A DNA stretch of 64,000 nucleotides, taken from contig NZ_KI421513.1 of the NCBI RefSeq assembly GCF_000473325.1, forward strand, positions 2,675,217 through 2,739,216. Direction: 5' to 3'. Numbering within the stretch: the stretch's first letter is position 1; each line of letters begins with the position of its first letter. Under the pieces are notes generated by a model. It was not told the origin of the DNA, ran no database searches, and saw only the letters and a list, made by a program, of their open reading frames with translations. Of the stretch, positions 26,898-37,466 are shown piece by piece. The stretch is from Leisingera caerulea DSM 24564 (GTDB lineage Bacteria; Pseudomonadota; Alphaproteobacteria; Rhodobacterales; Rhodobacteraceae). The position numbers were made by a program, and so were the translations under genes.

Positions 26898-28916
26898 ATG
26901 TCTGACCTCCGCAAGATCAACATTGACGGAACCGAGATCGAGGTGGATGGGGCGATGACCCTGATCCAGGCCTGTGAGGAGGCCGGTGTCGAGATCCCGC
27001 GCTTCTGCTATCACGAGCGGCTGTCCATTGCGGGCAACTGCCGCATGTGCCTGGTCGAAGTTGTGGGCGGCCCGCCGAAACCTGCCGCCTCCTGCGCGAT
27101 GCAGGTCCGCGATCTGCGCCCCGGCCCCGAAGGCCAGGCGCCGCAGGTGAAGACCAACTCGCCGATGGTCAAGAAGGCCCGCGAAGGCGTGATGGAATTC
27201 ATGCTGATCAACCACCCGCTGGATTGCCCGATCTGCGATCAGGGCGGCGAATGCGACCTGCAGGACCAGGCGATGGCCTATGGCGTGGATTTCTCCCGCT
27301 TCCGCGAGCCCAAGCGCGCGGTGGACGATCTGGATCTGGGGCCGCTGGTCGGCACCGCAATGACCCGCTGCATCTCCTGCACCCGCTGCGTGCGCTTCAC
27401 GACTGAGGTCGCGGGCATCACCCAGATGGGCCAGACCGGGCGCGGCGAGGATGCGGAGATCACCTCCTACCTGAACGAAACCCTGCAATCGAACTTGCAG
27501 GGCAACATCATCGACCTGTGCCCGGTGGGCGCTCTGACGTCCAAGCCCTATGCCTTCACCGCACGGCCCTGGGAACTGACCAAGACCGAAACCATCGACG
27601 TGATGGACGCGCTGGGATCGAACATCCGCGTCGACACCAAGGGCCGCGAAGTGATGCGCATCCTGCCGCGCAACCACGACGGCGTGAACGAGGAGTGGAT
27701 CAGCGACAAGACCCGCTTCGTCTGGGACGGCCTGCGCCGCCAGCGCCTCGACCGCCCCTATGTGCGCGTCGATGGCAAGCTGAAGCCTGCCACCTGGCCG
27801 GAAGCTCTGGCCGCTGCGGCGAACGCCATGAAGGGCAAGAAGGTTGCGGGCCTGATCGGCGACCTGGTCCCGGTTGAGGCGGCCTTTGCCCTGAAACAGC
27901 TTGTCGAGGGCTTGGGAGGCAAGGTGGAATGCCGCACCGACAACGCCCGACTGCCGATCGGCAACCGCGCAGGTTACGCCGGCACCGCCACGATTGAGGA
28001 CATCGACAGCGCCAAGTTCATCCAGCTGATCGGCACCAACCCGCGCGACGAGGCGCCGGTGCTGAACGCCCGCATCCGCAAGGCATGGCTGAACGGCGCG
28101 CAAGTGGGCCTGGTCGGCCAGCCGGCAGACCTGACCTATGACTACACGCACGTGGGCACCGACCGTGCCGCGCTGGAAAGCCTGCTGAACAAGGACTACG
28201 GCGCCGTCACGGACGCGCCGTCCCTCGTGATCGTGGGGCAGGGTGCCCTGCGCGAGGCCGACGGCCTGGCGGTTCTGGCCGCCGCGCAGAAGCTGGCCGC
28301 AGACACCGGTTCCAAGCTGCTGGTGCTGCACACCGCCGCCTCCCGCGTGGGTGCAATGGACATCGGCGCTGTGACCGAAGGCGGCATGGCAGCGGCCATC
28401 GACGGGGCCGAGGTGATCTATAACCTCGGCGCCGATGAGGTCGAAATCGACGCAGGCGCCTTTGTGATCTATCAGGGCTCCCACGGCGACCGCGGCGCGC
28501 ACCGCGCCGACGTGATCCTGCCGGGCGCCGCCTACACCGAGGAAAACGGCCTGTTCGTGAACACAGAAGGCCGTCCGCAGCTGGCGATGCGTGCGAGCTT
28601 TGCACCGGGTGAGGCCAAGGAAAACTGGGCTATTCTGCGTGCTCTCAGCGCCGAAGCGGATGCCAAGCTCGGCTATGACTCGCTGGCTCAGCTGCGCCAG
28701 GCCCTGGTGGCCGAGGTGCCGCATCTTGCCCGGATTGACGAAGTGGCCGAAAAGGACGGCGAGCCGCTGGAACAGGACAAGCTCGGTAAGGCTGACTTCC
28801 TGCCCGCGATCAAGGACTTCTACCTGACTAACCCGATTGCCCGCGCCTCAACGCTGATGGCAGAGCTGTCGGCAGGCGTGAAAGCCCGCGCAACCGGGAA
28901 GCTGGCCGCCGAATGA
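26898..28916 (+). CDS. nuoG: NADH-quinone oxidoreductase subunit G
   Basis: 672 residues, 75-kDa-type subunit carrying most of the electron-transfer chain. N-terminal 2Fe-2S (N1b): [20 protein letters not shown]. The His-ligated 4Fe-4S (N5) is [19 protein letters not shown]4: [10 protein letters not shown] with [15 protein letters not shown]. The C-terminal molybdopterin-oxidoreductase-like part has no Mo-binding role and lacks the N7 cluster Cys set seen in Escherichia coli, matching the shorter Paracoccus-type subunit. Its stop overlaps the next gene (ATGA). Confidence 0.96.
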   Translation: MSDLRKINIDGTEIEVDGAMTLIQACEEAGVEIPRFCYHERLSIAGNCRMCLVEVVGGPPKPAASCAMQVRDLRPGPEGQAPQVKTNSPMVKKAREGVMEFMLINHPLDCPICDQGGECDLQDQAMAYGVDFSRFREPKRAVDDLDLGPLVGTAMTRCISCTRCVRFTTEVAGITQMGQTGRGEDAEITSYLNETLQSNLQGNIIDLCPVGALTSKPYAFTARPWELTKTETIDVMDALGSNIRVDTKGREVMRILPRNHDGVNEEWISDKTRFVWDGLRRQRLDRPYVRVDGKLKPATWPEALAAAANAMKGKKVAGLIGDLVPVEAAFALKQLVEGLGGKVECRTDNARLPIGNRAGYAGTATIEDIDSAKFIQLIGTNPRDEAPVLNARIRKAWLNGAQVGLVGQPADLTYDYTHVGTDRAALESLLNKDYGAVTDAPSLVIVGQGALREADGLAVLAAAQKLAADTGSKLLVLHTAASRVGAMDIGAVTEGGMAAAIDGAEVIYNLGADEVEIDAGAFVIYQGSHGDRGAHRADVILPGAAYTEENGLFVNTEGRPQLAMRASFAPGEAKENWAILRALSAEADAKLGYDSLAQLRQALVAEVPHLARIDEVAEKDGEPLEQDKLGKADFLPAIKDFYLTNPIARASTLMAELSAGVKARATGKLAAE

Positions 28917-29299
28917 TCCGTCTTGCCCTCATAACGCCTGTTCTGCTGGCCGCCTGTGCAATGGCGCCCGGCACTGAAGGCGTGCGGCCTGCCCCGGTGT
29001 ATGAAGGGGTGGAAACCAGCCTGCTGGAGGGCGACCTGGTTCAGTTTCACGTCTCCATGCGCGGCGCGGCCGTGCAGGAAGATCTCGACAATTATGCGGA
29101 ATGTGCCGCCGCGCAATACGCGCTGATCCGGGGTTATGGATTTGCGCGCCATGTGCGCACAACAATGAAACAGGCAGGGGGCAGCCGGACCGCTGATGCG
29201 GTCTATCTGATTTCGCCCTCTCTGCCGCGCGGCCTGCGCACCATCGACGCCGAAGTCGTGGTCGCGGATTGCGCGGCGAACGGAATACCCACGGTGTGA
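28913..29299 (+). CDS. Predicted lipoprotein of unknown function between nuoG and nuoH
   Basis: 128 residues. The N-terminus [20 protein letters not shown] is a short signal peptide with lipobox LLAAC, so Cys15 is the likely lipid anchor. The mature domain contains Cys in [17 protein letters not shown] and VVADCAANG, possibly a disulfide. ATG overlaps the nuoG stop by four bases and the gene ends 6 bases before nuoH, so it is fully embedded in the operon. Function unknown; periplasmic, on the opposite side of the membrane from the NuoG it is coupled to. Confidence 0.75.
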   Translation: MIRLALITPVLLAACAMAPGTEGVRPAPVYEGVETSLLEGDLVQFHVSMRGAAVQEDLDNYAECAAAQYALIRGYGFARHVRTTMKQAGGSRTADAVYLISPSLPRGLRTIDAEVVVADCAANGIPTV

Positions 29300-29305
29300 G
29301 GACCT

Positions 29306-30343
29306 ATGGCTGATTTCTTTAACACTCCAGGCGGCATCGCTGTTCTGATCCTGGCGCAAGTGCTTGCAGTTGTTGCCTTTGTGATGATCTCGCTCCTGTT
29401 CCTCGTCTACGGGGACCGCAAGATCTGGGCCGCGGTCCAGATGCGCCGGGGCCCGAACGTGGTGGGCGTCTACGGCCTGCTGCAATCGGTGGCCGATGCG
29501 CTGAAATATGTGGTCAAGGAAGTGGTGATCCCGGCCGGCGCCGACCGCACCGTCTTTATCCTGGCGCCGATGACCTCCTTCGTGCTGGCGATGATCGCCT
29601 GGGCGGTGATCCCGTTCAACGACGGCTGGGTGCTCTCTGACATCAACGTCGCCATCCTCTATGTCTTCGCGGTGTCTTCGCTGGAAGTTTACGGCGTGAT
29701 CATGGGCGGCTGGGCGTCGAACTCGAAATACCCGTTCCTGGGCTCGTTGCGCTCCGCGGCGCAGATGATCTCCTACGAGGTCTCCATCGGTCTGATCATC
29801 ATCGGCGTGATCATCTCCACCGGTTCGATGAACTTTGGCGACATTGTACGTGCGCAGGACGGCGATCTGGGCCTTTTGAACTGGTATTGGATCCCGCATT
29901 TCCCGATGGTCTTCCTGTTCTTCATCTCGGCACTGGCAGAGACCAACCGGCCGCCGTTTGACCTGCCCGAAGCGGAATCGGAACTGGTTGCGGGCTACCA
30001 GGTGGAATACTCGGCCACGCCGTTCCTGCTGTTCATGGCCGGGGAATACATCGCCATCTTCCTGATGTGCGCGCTGACCACCCTGCTGTTCTTCGGCGGC
30101 TGGCTGTCCCCGATCCCGGGCCTGCCGGATGGCGTGCTGTGGATGGTCGGCAAAATGGCGTTCTTCTTCTTCCTCTTCGCGATGGTAAAGGCGATCACCC
30201 CGCGCTACCGCTACGACCAACTGATGCGCCTGGGCTGGAAAGTGTTCCTGCCGTTCTCGCTGGCCTGGGTGGTCTTCGTATCCTTTGCTGCAAAATTTGA
30301 CTGGTTCTGGGGCATCTTCGCCCGCTGGACCGTGGGAGGCTGA
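29306..30343 (+). CDS. nuoH: NADH-quinone oxidoreductase subunit H
   Basis: 345 residues, eight-helix membrane subunit that closes the quinone tunnel against NuoB/D. Conserved: ERK-type loop here [20 protein letters not shown], the acidic stretch [39 protein letters not shown], and [16 protein letters not shown]. Starts 6 bases after the lipoprotein gene and is followed by nuoI with a 3-base gap. Confidence 0.96.
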   Translation: MADFFNTPGGIAVLILAQVLAVVAFVMISLLFLVYGDRKIWAAVQMRRGPNVVGVYGLLQSVADALKYVVKEVVIPAGADRTVFILAPMTSFVLAMIAWAVIPFNDGWVLSDINVAILYVFAVSSLEVYGVIMGGWASNSKYPFLGSLRSAAQMISYEVSIGLIIIGVIISTGSMNFGDIVRAQDGDLGLLNWYWIPHFPMVFLFFISALAETNRPPFDLPEAESELVAGYQVEYSATPFLLFMAGEYIAIFLMCALTTLLFFGGWLSPIPGLPDGVLWMVGKMAFFFFLFAMVKAITPRYRYDQLMRLGWKVFLPFSLAWVVFVSFAAKFDWFWGIFARWTVGG

Positions 30344-30346
30344 CCG

Positions 30347-30841
30347 ATGGCAAACATCGACTACACCCGCGCCGCCAAATACTTCCTGCTGCAGGATTTC
30401 TGGGTCGGCTTCAAACTGGGGCTGAAGTATTTTTTCGCGCCCAAGGCCACCTTGAACTACCCGCACGAGAAGGGGCCGCTGTCGCCGCGCTTCCGCGGCG
30501 AGCACGCGCTGCGCCGCTACCCGAATGGAGAGGAGCGCTGCATTGCCTGCAAGCTGTGCGAGGCGATCTGCCCGGCGCAGGCGATCACCATCGACGCGGA
30601 ACCGCGCGAGGACGGCAGCCGCCGCACCACGCGCTATGACATCGACATGACCAAATGCATCTACTGCGGCTTCTGTCAGGAAGCCTGCCCGGTGGACGCG
30701 ATTGTCGAAGGCCCGAACTTCGAGTTCGCCACCGAGACCCGCGAGGAGCTGTTCTACGACAAGGAGAAACTCCTGGCCAACGGCGAGCGCTGGGAAGCCG
30801 AGATTGCCCGCAACCTGGAAATCGACGCACCGTACCGATGA
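30347..30841 (+). CDS. nuoI: NADH-quinone oxidoreductase subunit I
   Basis: 164 residues, TYKY-type subunit with two 4Fe-4S clusters (N6a, N6b): [19 protein letters not shown] and [19 protein letters not shown]. The amphipathic N-terminus ([19 protein letters not shown]) lies on the membrane surface. Normal length. It is followed not by nuoJ but by a double-hairpin element and a small extra gene. Confidence 0.96.
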   Translation: MANIDYTRAAKYFLLQDFWVGFKLGLKYFFAPKATLNYPHEKGPLSPRFRGEHALRRYPNGEERCIACKLCEAICPAQAITIDAEPREDGSRRTTRYDIDMTKCIYCGFCQEACPVDAIVEGPNFEFATETREELFYDKEKLLANGERWEAEIARNLEIDAPYR

Positions 30842-30849
30842 AATTGCCA

Positions 30850-30899
30850 GGCAAAAGTTTTCTGAAAACTTTTGCCAAGACTTTTCAGAAAAGTCTTGG
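30850..30899. repeat. Double-hairpin intergenic element, copy 1
   Basis: GGCAAAAGTTTT-CTG-AAAACTTTTGCC (30850-30876, 12 bp perfect stem) is followed by CCAAGACTTTT-CAG-AAAAGTCTTGG (30875-30899, 11 bp perfect stem). The two stems share two bases, so they compete slightly. The element lies 8 bases after the nuoI stop inside the operon. A related element is found in inverted orientation at 63914-63968. Possible roles are mRNA processing, partial termination or protection of the upstream transcript. Confidence 0.75.
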
Positions 30900-30914
30900 A
30901 CCGGAGGAAAAGAC

Positions 30915-31349
30915 GTGACCAAGCCGCCGCCCAATCCGTTTGAGGCCATGATGGAACAGATGCAGGCCCAGGCCCAGCAGATGGCCAAGGCGTTCAACCC
31001 GGCGCTGGAGAACTTCTCGCCCTCCGAGGCCTTCAAGGAGTTCGAGGCGCTGTGGCCCACCATGCCCAAAGAGGTCATGGAAATGATGTTCGGCAACACC
31101 GTCAACAAGGACGGGCTGGATGCCAAGACCCGGCTGCTGCTGACGCTGGCCGGGCTGACTTGCCAGGGCGCGCAGGCTGACTCGGCGGTGCGCCAGACCG
31201 TGCGCCATGCCTTGGAAGCCGGCGCCAAGAAACAAGAGATCGTGGAAACGATCGGACAGATGTCGGTTTTTGCCGGCATTCCGGCCATGAACCGGGCGCT
31301 GGATCTGGCGCAGACGGTCATGGACGACAACAAGGACGATGAGAAATGA
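30915..31349 (+). CDS. Carboxymuconolactone decarboxylase-like (AhpD-fold) protein without the redox motif
   Basis: 144 residues. The central part [20 protein letters not shown] through [20 protein letters not shown] to [18 protein letters not shown] follows the CMD/AhpD helical fold. Only one Cys is present where peroxidase members have Cys-x-x-Cys, so thiol peroxidase activity is unlikely. The N-terminus is Met/Gln-rich ([16 protein letters not shown]). The start is a GTG at 30915 with GGAGG seven bases upstream; a longer open frame would read through the hairpin element. Its stop overlaps nuoJ (ATGA), so it is coupled to complex I genes. Accessory role unknown. Confidence 0.75.
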   Translation: MTKPPPNPFEAMMEQMQAQAQQMAKAFNPALENFSPSEAFKEFEALWPTMPKEVMEMMFGNTVNKDGLDAKTRLLLTLAGLTCQGAQADSAVRQTVRHALEAGAKKQEIVETIGQMSVFAGIPAMNRALDLAQTVMDDNKDDEK

Positions 31350-31948
31350 GCGTTTTTGCCTTCTACCTCTTCGCCATCAGCGCCATCACCGGCGGGCTGT
31401 TCACCGTGATCAGCCGCCAGCCGGTGCATTCGGTGCTGTGGCTGATCCTGGCTTTCCTTTCCTCGGCCGGGCTGTTTGTGCTGCTGGGGGCGGAGTTCGT
31501 CGCCATGCTGCTGGTCATCGTCTATGTGGGCGCGGTCGCGGTGCTGTTCCTGTTTGTGGTGATGATGCTGGATGTGGATTTTGCCGAGTTGAAGGCGGAG
31601 ATGGCCAAGTACATGCCGCTCGCCTTGCTGATCGGCCTGGTGATCCTGATGCAGTTCGTGATGGCCTTCGGCGTCTGGGAAACCGCGCACAAGGCGCCTG
31701 AGCTGCTGGCCAATCCGGTGCCTGCGGACCGCCACAACACCGAGGCGCTCGGCCTCATCATCTATGATCAATATTTCCTTCTGTTCCAGCTGGCGGGCCT
31801 GATCCTGCTGGTGGCGATGATCGGCGCGATCGTGCTGACCCTGCGCCACCGCACAGACGTAAAGCGCCAGGACGTGGTTGCGCAGATGATGCGCGACCCG
31901 GCTGCCGCGATGGAGCTCAAGGACGTGAAACCGGGGCAGGGGCTGTGA
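31346..31948 (+). CDS. nuoJ: NADH-quinone oxidoreductase subunit J
   Basis: 200 residues, five-helix membrane subunit. Conserved helix-3 segment [20 protein letters not shown] contains the pi-bulge region used in coupling; [20 protein letters not shown] precedes it. ATG overlaps the upstream stop by four bases. Followed by nuoK after 4 bases. Confidence 0.95.
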   Translation: MSVFAFYLFAISAITGGLFTVISRQPVHSVLWLILAFLSSAGLFVLLGAEFVAMLLVIVYVGAVAVLFLFVVMMLDVDFAELKAEMAKYMPLALLIGLVILMQFVMAFGVWETAHKAPELLANPVPADRHNTEALGLIIYDQYFLLFQLAGLILLVAMIGAIVLTLRHRTDVKRQDVVAQMMRDPAAAMELKDVKPGQGL

Positions 31949-31952
31949 TCCA

Positions 31953-32258
31953 ATGATTGGACTTGAACATTATCTGACCGTCGCGGCGACGCTGTTCGTT
32001 ATCGGCATTTTCGGGCTCTTCCTGAACCGCAAGAACGTGATCATCCTCCTGATGAGCATCGAACTGATGCTGTTGGCGGTGAACATCAACCTGGTCGCAT
32101 TCTCCAGTTTCCTGGGCGATCTGGTGGGGCAGGTCTTTACCCTGTTCGTGCTGACCGTGGCTGCGGCTGAGGCCGCCATCGGCCTTGCGATCCTGGTCTG
32201 CTTCTTCCGCAACCGCGGCACCATCGCCGTCGAAGACGTCAACGTGATGAAGGGCTAA
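31953..32258 (+). CDS. nuoK: NADH-quinone oxidoreductase subunit K
   Basis: 101 residues, three transmembrane helices. The family motif [20 protein letters not shown] carries the membrane-embedded Glu used in proton transfer; the second Glu is in [19 protein letters not shown]. Normal length, 6 bases before nuoL. Confidence 0.96.
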   Translation: MIGLEHYLTVAATLFVIGIFGLFLNRKNVIILLMSIELMLLAVNINLVAFSSFLGDLVGQVFTLFVLTVAAAEAAIGLAILVCFFRNRGTIAVEDVNVMKG

Positions 32259-32264
32259 AGAAAC

Positions 32265-34394
32265 ATGGAAACCATCCTCCTCTTTGCCCCGCTGGTGGGG
32301 GCCGTGATCTGCGGCTTCGGCCACAAGATGATCGGCGAGAAAGCCGCCACTGTGACGGCTACGGCGCTCTTATTCCTGTCGGCGCTGCTCAGCTGGATCG
32401 TCTTCCTGTCCTTTGACGGGGTGACCCAGAACATCGAGATCTTCCGCTGGATCGAAAGCGGCTCGCTGTCGACCTCCTGGGCGATCCGGCTGGACCGGCT
32501 GACCGCGATCATGCTGATCGTGATCACCACGGTGTCCTCGCTCGTGCACCTTTACTCCTTCGGGTACATGGACCATGACCCGCAGTGGAAAGAGGGCGAG
32601 AGCTATAAGCCGCGCTTCTTTGCCTACCTGTCGTTCTTCACCTTCGCGATGCTGATGCTGGTGACCTCCGACAACCTGGTGCAGATGTTCTTCGGCTGGG
32701 AAGGCGTGGGCGTTGCCTCCTACCTGCTGATCGGCTTTTACTACCGCAAGCCTTCGGCGAATGCCGCGGCGATGAAGGCGTTTATCGTCAACCGGGTTGG
32801 CGACTTCGGCTTTGCGCTGGGGATCTTCGGTCTGTTCTTCCTGACAGACAGCATCAACCTGGCAGACATCTTTGCCGCGGCGCCGACGCTTGCGGAAACT
32901 CAAGTGTCCTTCCTGTGGACTGAATGGAACGCGGCAAACCTGATTGCCTTCCTGCTGTTTGTCGGTGCGATGGGCAAATCGGCGCAGCTCTTGCTGCACA
33001 CCTGGCTGCCGGACGCGATGGAAGGCCCGACACCGGTGTCGGCGCTGATCCACGCCGCAACCATGGTGACCGCGGGCGTGTTCCTGGTCTGCCGCATGTC
33101 GCCGCTGATCGAGTTCGCGCCAGAGGCCGCGGCCTTCATCACCGTTCTTGGCGCTGCGACCGCGTTCTTCGCGGCAACCGTCGGGCTTGTGCAGAACGAC
33201 ATCAAGCGCGTGATCGCCTATTCGACCTGCTCGCAGCTGGGCTACATGTTCGTGGCCGCAGGCGTCGGCATGTATTCCGCCGCCATGTTCCACCTGTTCA
33301 CCCACGCCTTCTTCAAGGCGATGCTGTTTCTGGGCGCCGGTTCGGTGATCCACGCGATGCATCACGAGCAGGACATGCGGAACTATGGCGCGCTGCGCAA
33401 AAAGATCCCCTATACCTTCTGGGCGATGATGATCGGCACGCTGGCGATTACCGGTGTGGGTGTCCCGCTCAGCGGCTGGGTTGGCTTTGCCGGTTTCGTG
33501 TCCAAGGACGCGATCATCGAAAGCGCCTATGCAGGCGGTTCTATGTTCGGCTTCTGGGCGCTGGTGATCGCGGCCTTCATGACCTCCTTCTACTCCTGGC
33601 GCCTGATCTTCATGACCTTTTACGGCGAGGCCCGCGGTGACAAGCACACCCACGACCACGCCCATGAAAGCCCCTGGACCATGCTGGTGCCGCTGGGCGT
33701 GCTGGCCGTTGGCTCGGTCACCGCAGGCATGATCTGGTACAGCAGCTTCTTCGGCCACGCCGATCAGGTCGGCAAGTTCTATGGCATCCCGGTGGCCGAA
33801 GCTTCTGCTGCCGCACATGGCGAAGAGGCAGGTCAAGGCGAGGAAGCCGCGCATGGCGAAGAGGCTGCACACGGCGAGGACGCCGGCCACGGCGAAGCCG
33901 CGGCAGCGGGCGAGCACCACTATGTGTTTGCCGGCCAGCCGGGCGAGGGTGCGCTGTACATCGCACCGGACAACCACATCCTGGAAGACGCGCATGCAGC
34001 GCCGAAATGGGTGAAACTGTCCCCGTTCATGGCGATGTTGGGCGGCTTGGTGCTGGCGCTGTGGTTCTACATCTGGAACCCGTCGCTGCCGAAACGCCTG
34101 GCTGAACAGCAGCGTCCGCTGTACTTGTTCCTGCTGAACAAGTGGTACTTTGACGAGATCTATAATGTGATCTTTGTGAAGCCCGCTCTGGCAATCGGAC
34201 GCTTCTTCTGGAAGCGCGGCGACGGCGGCACCATCGACGGCTTCCTCAATGGCCTGGCCATGGGTGTCGTGCCCTTCTTTACCCGCCTCGCGGGCCGGGC
34301 ACAGTCCGGTTACATCTTTACTTATGCCTTCTGGATGGTGCTGGGCATCGCAGCCCTGGTCACCTGGATGTCGATCGGCGGAGGAGCGCACTGA
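32265..34394 (+). CDS. nuoL: NADH-quinone oxidoreductase subunit L, with a His/Glu-rich hexapeptide repeat
   Basis: 709 residues; Mrp-antiporter-like proton-pumping subunit with the long lateral helix. Conserved segments are [40 protein letters not shown] (with the pump Lys nearby) and [14 protein letters not shown]. At residues about 518-552 there is an insertion of five hexapeptides of type [12 protein letters not shown] ending GEHH, in a loop after a hydrophobic helix; the DNA of this repeat is 33816-33920. Escherichia coli NuoL is about 100 residues shorter. The C-terminus ends WMSIGGGAH and the stop shares one base with nuoM's start. Confidence 0.95.
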   Translation: METILLFAPLVGAVICGFGHKMIGEKAATVTATALLFLSALLSWIVFLSFDGVTQNIEIFRWIESGSLSTSWAIRLDRLTAIMLIVITTVSSLVHLYSFGYMDHDPQWKEGESYKPRFFAYLSFFTFAMLMLVTSDNLVQMFFGWEGVGVASYLLIGFYYRKPSANAAAMKAFIVNRVGDFGFALGIFGLFFLTDSINLADIFAAAPTLAETQVSFLWTEWNAANLIAFLLFVGAMGKSAQLLLHTWLPDAMEGPTPVSALIHAATMVTAGVFLVCRMSPLIEFAPEAAAFITVLGAATAFFAATVGLVQNDIKRVIAYSTCSQLGYMFVAAGVGMYSAAMFHLFTHAFFKAMLFLGAGSVIHAMHHEQDMRNYGALRKKIPYTFWAMMIGTLAITGVGVPLSGWVGFAGFVSKDAIIESAYAGGSMFGFWALVIAAFMTSFYSWRLIFMTFYGEARGDKHTHDHAHESPWTMLVPLGVLAVGSVTAGMIWYSSFFGHADQVGKFYGIPVAEASAAAHGEEAGQGEEAAHGEEAAHGEDAGHGEAAAAGEHHYVFAGQPGEGALYIAPDNHILEDAHAAPKWVKLSPFMAMLGGLVLALWFYIWNPSLPKRLAEQQRPLYLFLLNKWYFDEIYNVIFVKPALAIGRFFWKRGDGGTIDGFLNGLAMGVVPFFTRLAGRAQSGYIFTYAFWMVLGIAALVTWMSIGGGAH

Positions 34395-35941
34395 TGGACA
34401 ATCTCCTTTCTATTGTCACCTTCATTCCGGCGCTCGCGGCGGCCATCCTGGCCCTGTTCCTGCGCGGCGAGGATAAGGCGGCGCAGCGCAACGCCAAGTT
34501 TGTTGCGCTTTTTGCCACCACGATCACCTTCCTGGTGAGCCTTGGCATCTATTTCGAGTTCGATCCCGCCAATACCGGCTTCCAGTTTGTCGAGGACCGG
34601 GAGTGGATCTTTGGCCTCAAGTACAAGATGGGTGTAGACGGCATCTCGGTTCTGTTCGTGATGCTGACCACCTTCATCATGCCGCTGACCATCCTGGCCA
34701 GCTGGTCGGTCACGGACCGGGTGAAGGAATACATGGTGGCCTTCCTGCTGCTGGAGACGCTGATGCTGGGCGTCTTCATGGCGCTGGACCTGGTGCTGTT
34801 CTACCTGTTCTTCGAGGCGGGCCTCATTCCGATGTTCCTGATCATCGGCATCTGGGGCGGCAAGGAGCGGATCTACGCATCCTTCAAGTTCTTCCTCTAT
34901 ACCTTCTTCGGGTCGGTTCTGATGCTGGTGGCGATGGTGTTCATGTATGTGGATGCCGGCACCACCGATATTGAGACCCTGCTGACCCACAACTTCTCTG
35001 CGGCGTCGTTCGACGTGCTGGGCGTCCACATAGTGGGCGGCGCGCAGACGCTGATGTTCCTGGCGTTCTTTGCCTCCTTCGCGGTGAAGATGCCGATGTG
35101 GCCGGTGCACACCTGGCTGCCGGACGCACACGTGCAGGCGCCGACCGCGGGGTCCGTGGTGCTGGCGGCGATCCTCTTGAAGATGGGCGGCTACGGCTTC
35201 CTGCGCTTCAGCTTGCCGATGTTCCCGGTGGGCGCGGACGTGATGACCGATGTGGTCCTGTGGATGTCGGCCATCGCCGTCGTCTACACCTCGCTGGTGG
35301 CGATGGTGCAGGAAGACATGAAAAAGCTGATCGCCTATTCCTCGGTTGCGCATATGGGCTTTGTCACCATGGGCATCTTTGCCGCCAACCAGCAGGGCAT
35401 CGACGGCGCCATCTTCCAGATGCTGTCGCACGGCTTCATCTCCGCCGCGCTCTTCCTTTGCGTCGGCGTGATTTATGACCGGATGCACACCCGCGACATC
35501 GACGCCTACGGCGGCCTGGTGATCCGGATGCCGGCCTATGCGCTGGTGTTCATGTTCTTCACCATGGGCAACGTCGGCCTGCCGGGCACCTCGGGCTTCA
35601 TCGGTGAATTTCTGACCCTGATGGGCGCCTTCCAGAAAAACACCTGGGTGACCGCGGTGGCGGCAACCGGCGTGATCTTCTCGGCCGGCTACGCGCTGTG
35701 GCTCTACCGCCGCGTGGTGTTCGGCGACCTGATCAAGGGCAGCCTGATGGGCATCAAGGACATGTCCGCGCGCGAGCGCTTCGTCTTTGCGCCGCTGGTT
35801 GCCATGACACTGATCCTGGGCGTCTATCCGGCAGTGGTCACCGACGTTATCGGTCCCTCGACCGAGGCGCTGATTGCAAACTTCAACCAGTCTCTGGCAG
35901 CGGCCGACACCTCGGCAGCCACCCAGATTGCTTCGCATTAA
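34394..35941 (+). CDS. nuoM: NADH-quinone oxidoreductase subunit M
   Basis: 515 residues, Mrp-like proton-pumping membrane subunit. Conserved: [60 protein letters not shown] and [20 protein letters not shown], which place the essential Glu and Lys in the channel. The start shares one base with the nuoL stop. About 14 transmembrane helices are expected. Confidence 0.96.
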   Translation: MDNLLSIVTFIPALAAAILALFLRGEDKAAQRNAKFVALFATTITFLVSLGIYFEFDPANTGFQFVEDREWIFGLKYKMGVDGISVLFVMLTTFIMPLTILASWSVTDRVKEYMVAFLLLETLMLGVFMALDLVLFYLFFEAGLIPMFLIIGIWGGKERIYASFKFFLYTFFGSVLMLVAMVFMYVDAGTTDIETLLTHNFSAASFDVLGVHIVGGAQTLMFLAFFASFAVKMPMWPVHTWLPDAHVQAPTAGSVVLAAILLKMGGYGFLRFSLPMFPVGADVMTDVVLWMSAIAVVYTSLVAMVQEDMKKLIAYSSVAHMGFVTMGIFAANQQGIDGAIFQMLSHGFISAALFLCVGVIYDRMHTRDIDAYGGLVIRMPAYALVFMFFTMGNVGLPGTSGFIGEFLTLMGAFQKNTWVTAVAATGVIFSAGYALWLYRRVVFGDLIKGSLMGIKDMSARERFVFAPLVAMTLILGVYPAVVTDVIGPSTEALIANFNQSLAAADTSAATQIASH

Positions 35942-35956
35942 GGGAGCATCAGGCAG

Positions 35957-37396
35957 ATGATCCAAGCTGATCTTACTGTAATCCTGCCAGAGATCGTTCT
36001 GGCGCTTTACGCCATGGCTGCGCTGATTGGCGCGGTCTACACCACCAAGGACAAGCTGGCGGCCCCGCTGGTCTGGAGCACGGCAGCACTGATGGCCGCG
36101 GTGGCATTCTGGATCGCCTCCAGCCCTGCGGGCACTCAGACCGCCTTTGGCGGCATGTTCATCGACGACGGCTTCTCGCGCTTTGCCAAAGTGGCGCTGC
36201 TTCTGGGCGCCGCTGCGGTGCTGCTGGTCGGGCAGGACTATATGGCCCGCCGCGGAATGCTGCGGTTCGAATACCCGATTCTGGTGGCACTGGCCGCCGT
36301 CGGCATGATGATGATGGTTTCCGCGGGCAACCTGATGTCCCTCTATATGGGGCTGGAGCTGCAGTCGCTGTCGCTTTACGTCGTCGCCGCCATGCGCCGC
36401 GACAGCGTCAAGTCGACCGAGGCGGGCCTCAAGTACTTCGTGCTGGGCGCGCTGTCCTCCGGCCTGCTGCTCTATGGCGCCTCGCTGGTCTACGGCTTTG
36501 CCGGCACCACCCAGTTCGCAGGCATCATCCAGGTGGCCGAGCAGGGCCATATGTCCATCGGCATGCTGTTCGGCCTGGTGTTCATGATCTCGGGTCTTGC
36601 GTTCAAGGTCTCGGCGGTGCCCTTCCACATGTGGACCCCGGACGTCTATGAAGGCTCGCCGACCCCGGTCACCGCCTTCTTTGCCACCGCGCCCAAGGTT
36701 GCGGCTATGGGCCTGTTTGCCCGCGTGCTGCACGACGCCTTCGGCGGCGCCATTGCCGACTGGCAGCAGATCATCGTGGTGCTGTCGGTGCTGTCGATGT
36801 TCCTGGGCGCCATCGCGGCGATCGGCCAGCGCGACATCAAACGCCTGATGGCGTTCTCTTCGATCGCCCATATGGGGTATGCGATGATCGGCCTGGCAGC
36901 GGGTACCGAAGCGGGCATCACCGCGATGCTGGTGTATCTCGCGATCTACGTCACCATGAACATCGGCACCTTCTCCTTCATCCTGATGCTGGAAAAGGAT
37001 GGCAAGCCCGTCACCGACATCCTGGCCCTGAACCAGTTCGCCGCGCGCGAGCCGGGCAAGGCGCTGGCGGTGCTGATCCTGATGTTCTCGCTGGCCGGCG
37101 TGCCGCCGATGCTGGGCTTCTTTGCCAAGCTGGGCGTTTGGAAAGCCGGCGTCGACGCGGGCCTGATGGGGCTGGTCGTGGCCTCCGCAATCGCCTCGGT
37201 CATCGGTGCATTCTATTACATCCGGATTGTCTTCTACATGTACTTCGGCACTGGCGAGGACGATGTGGAGGCGAAGGGCTCGCCGGTGCTGACCGTAGCG
37301 CTGATGGCCTCAGCCGCGATGATGCTGGTCGGGCTGGTCTATCAGTTCGGTATCGACACTGCGGCGGCTGCTGCTGCAGCAACCCTTGTAAATTGA
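35957..37396 (+). CDS. nuoN: NADH-quinone oxidoreductase subunit N
   Basis: 479 residues, third antiporter-like membrane subunit and last nuo gene. Conserved: [60 protein letters not shown]. It begins 15 bases after the nuoM stop with GGGAGCA upstream. A strong intrinsic terminator follows, so the operon ends here although birA begins only 70 bases later. Confidence 0.96.
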   Translation: MIQADLTVILPEIVLALYAMAALIGAVYTTKDKLAAPLVWSTAALMAAVAFWIASSPAGTQTAFGGMFIDDGFSRFAKVALLLGAAAVLLVGQDYMARRGMLRFEYPILVALAAVGMMMMVSAGNLMSLYMGLELQSLSLYVVAAMRRDSVKSTEAGLKYFVLGALSSGLLLYGASLVYGFAGTTQFAGIIQVAEQGHMSIGMLFGLVFMISGLAFKVSAVPFHMWTPDVYEGSPTPVTAFFATAPKVAAMGLFARVLHDAFGGAIADWQQIIVVLSVLSMFLGAIAAIGQRDIKRLMAFSSIAHMGYAMIGLAAGTEAGITAMLVYLAIYVTMNIGTFSFILMLEKDGKPVTDILALNQFAAREPGKALAVLILMFSLAGVPPMLGFFAKLGVWKAGVDAGLMGLVVASAIASVIGAFYYIRIVFYMYFGTGEDDVEAKGSPVLTVALMASAAMMLVGLVYQFGIDTAAAAAAATLVN

Positions 37397-37416
37397 TCTG
37401 CTTTTCAGGCAGGCTG

Positions 37417-37446
37417 AAAAGGCCCGGTCACGCGACCGGGCCTTTT
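37417..37446 (+). terminator. Intrinsic terminator of the nuo operon
   Basis: AAAAGGCCCGGTC pairs perfectly with GACCGGGCCTTTT (13 bp) around ACGC. The 3' arm ends in TTTT. It lies 20 bases after nuoN and about 20 before birA; readthrough could still feed birA-coaX-rnj. Confidence 0.88.
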
Positions 37447-37466
37447 CGCACTTTCGAGGAGCGCAG

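Noticed and set aside
28820..31849. A 1009-codon open frame on the minus strand opposite nuoH, nuoI and nuoJ
   Set aside because: Antisense to core complex I genes with a His/Asp/Gln-rich composition and no recognisable domain; a similar 849-codon shadow lies opposite nuoM and nuoN at 34322-36871.
33816..33920. CRISPR-like or satellite array
   Set aside because: The tandem repeat is in frame inside nuoL, encodes hexapeptides, and has no spacer-repeat structure.
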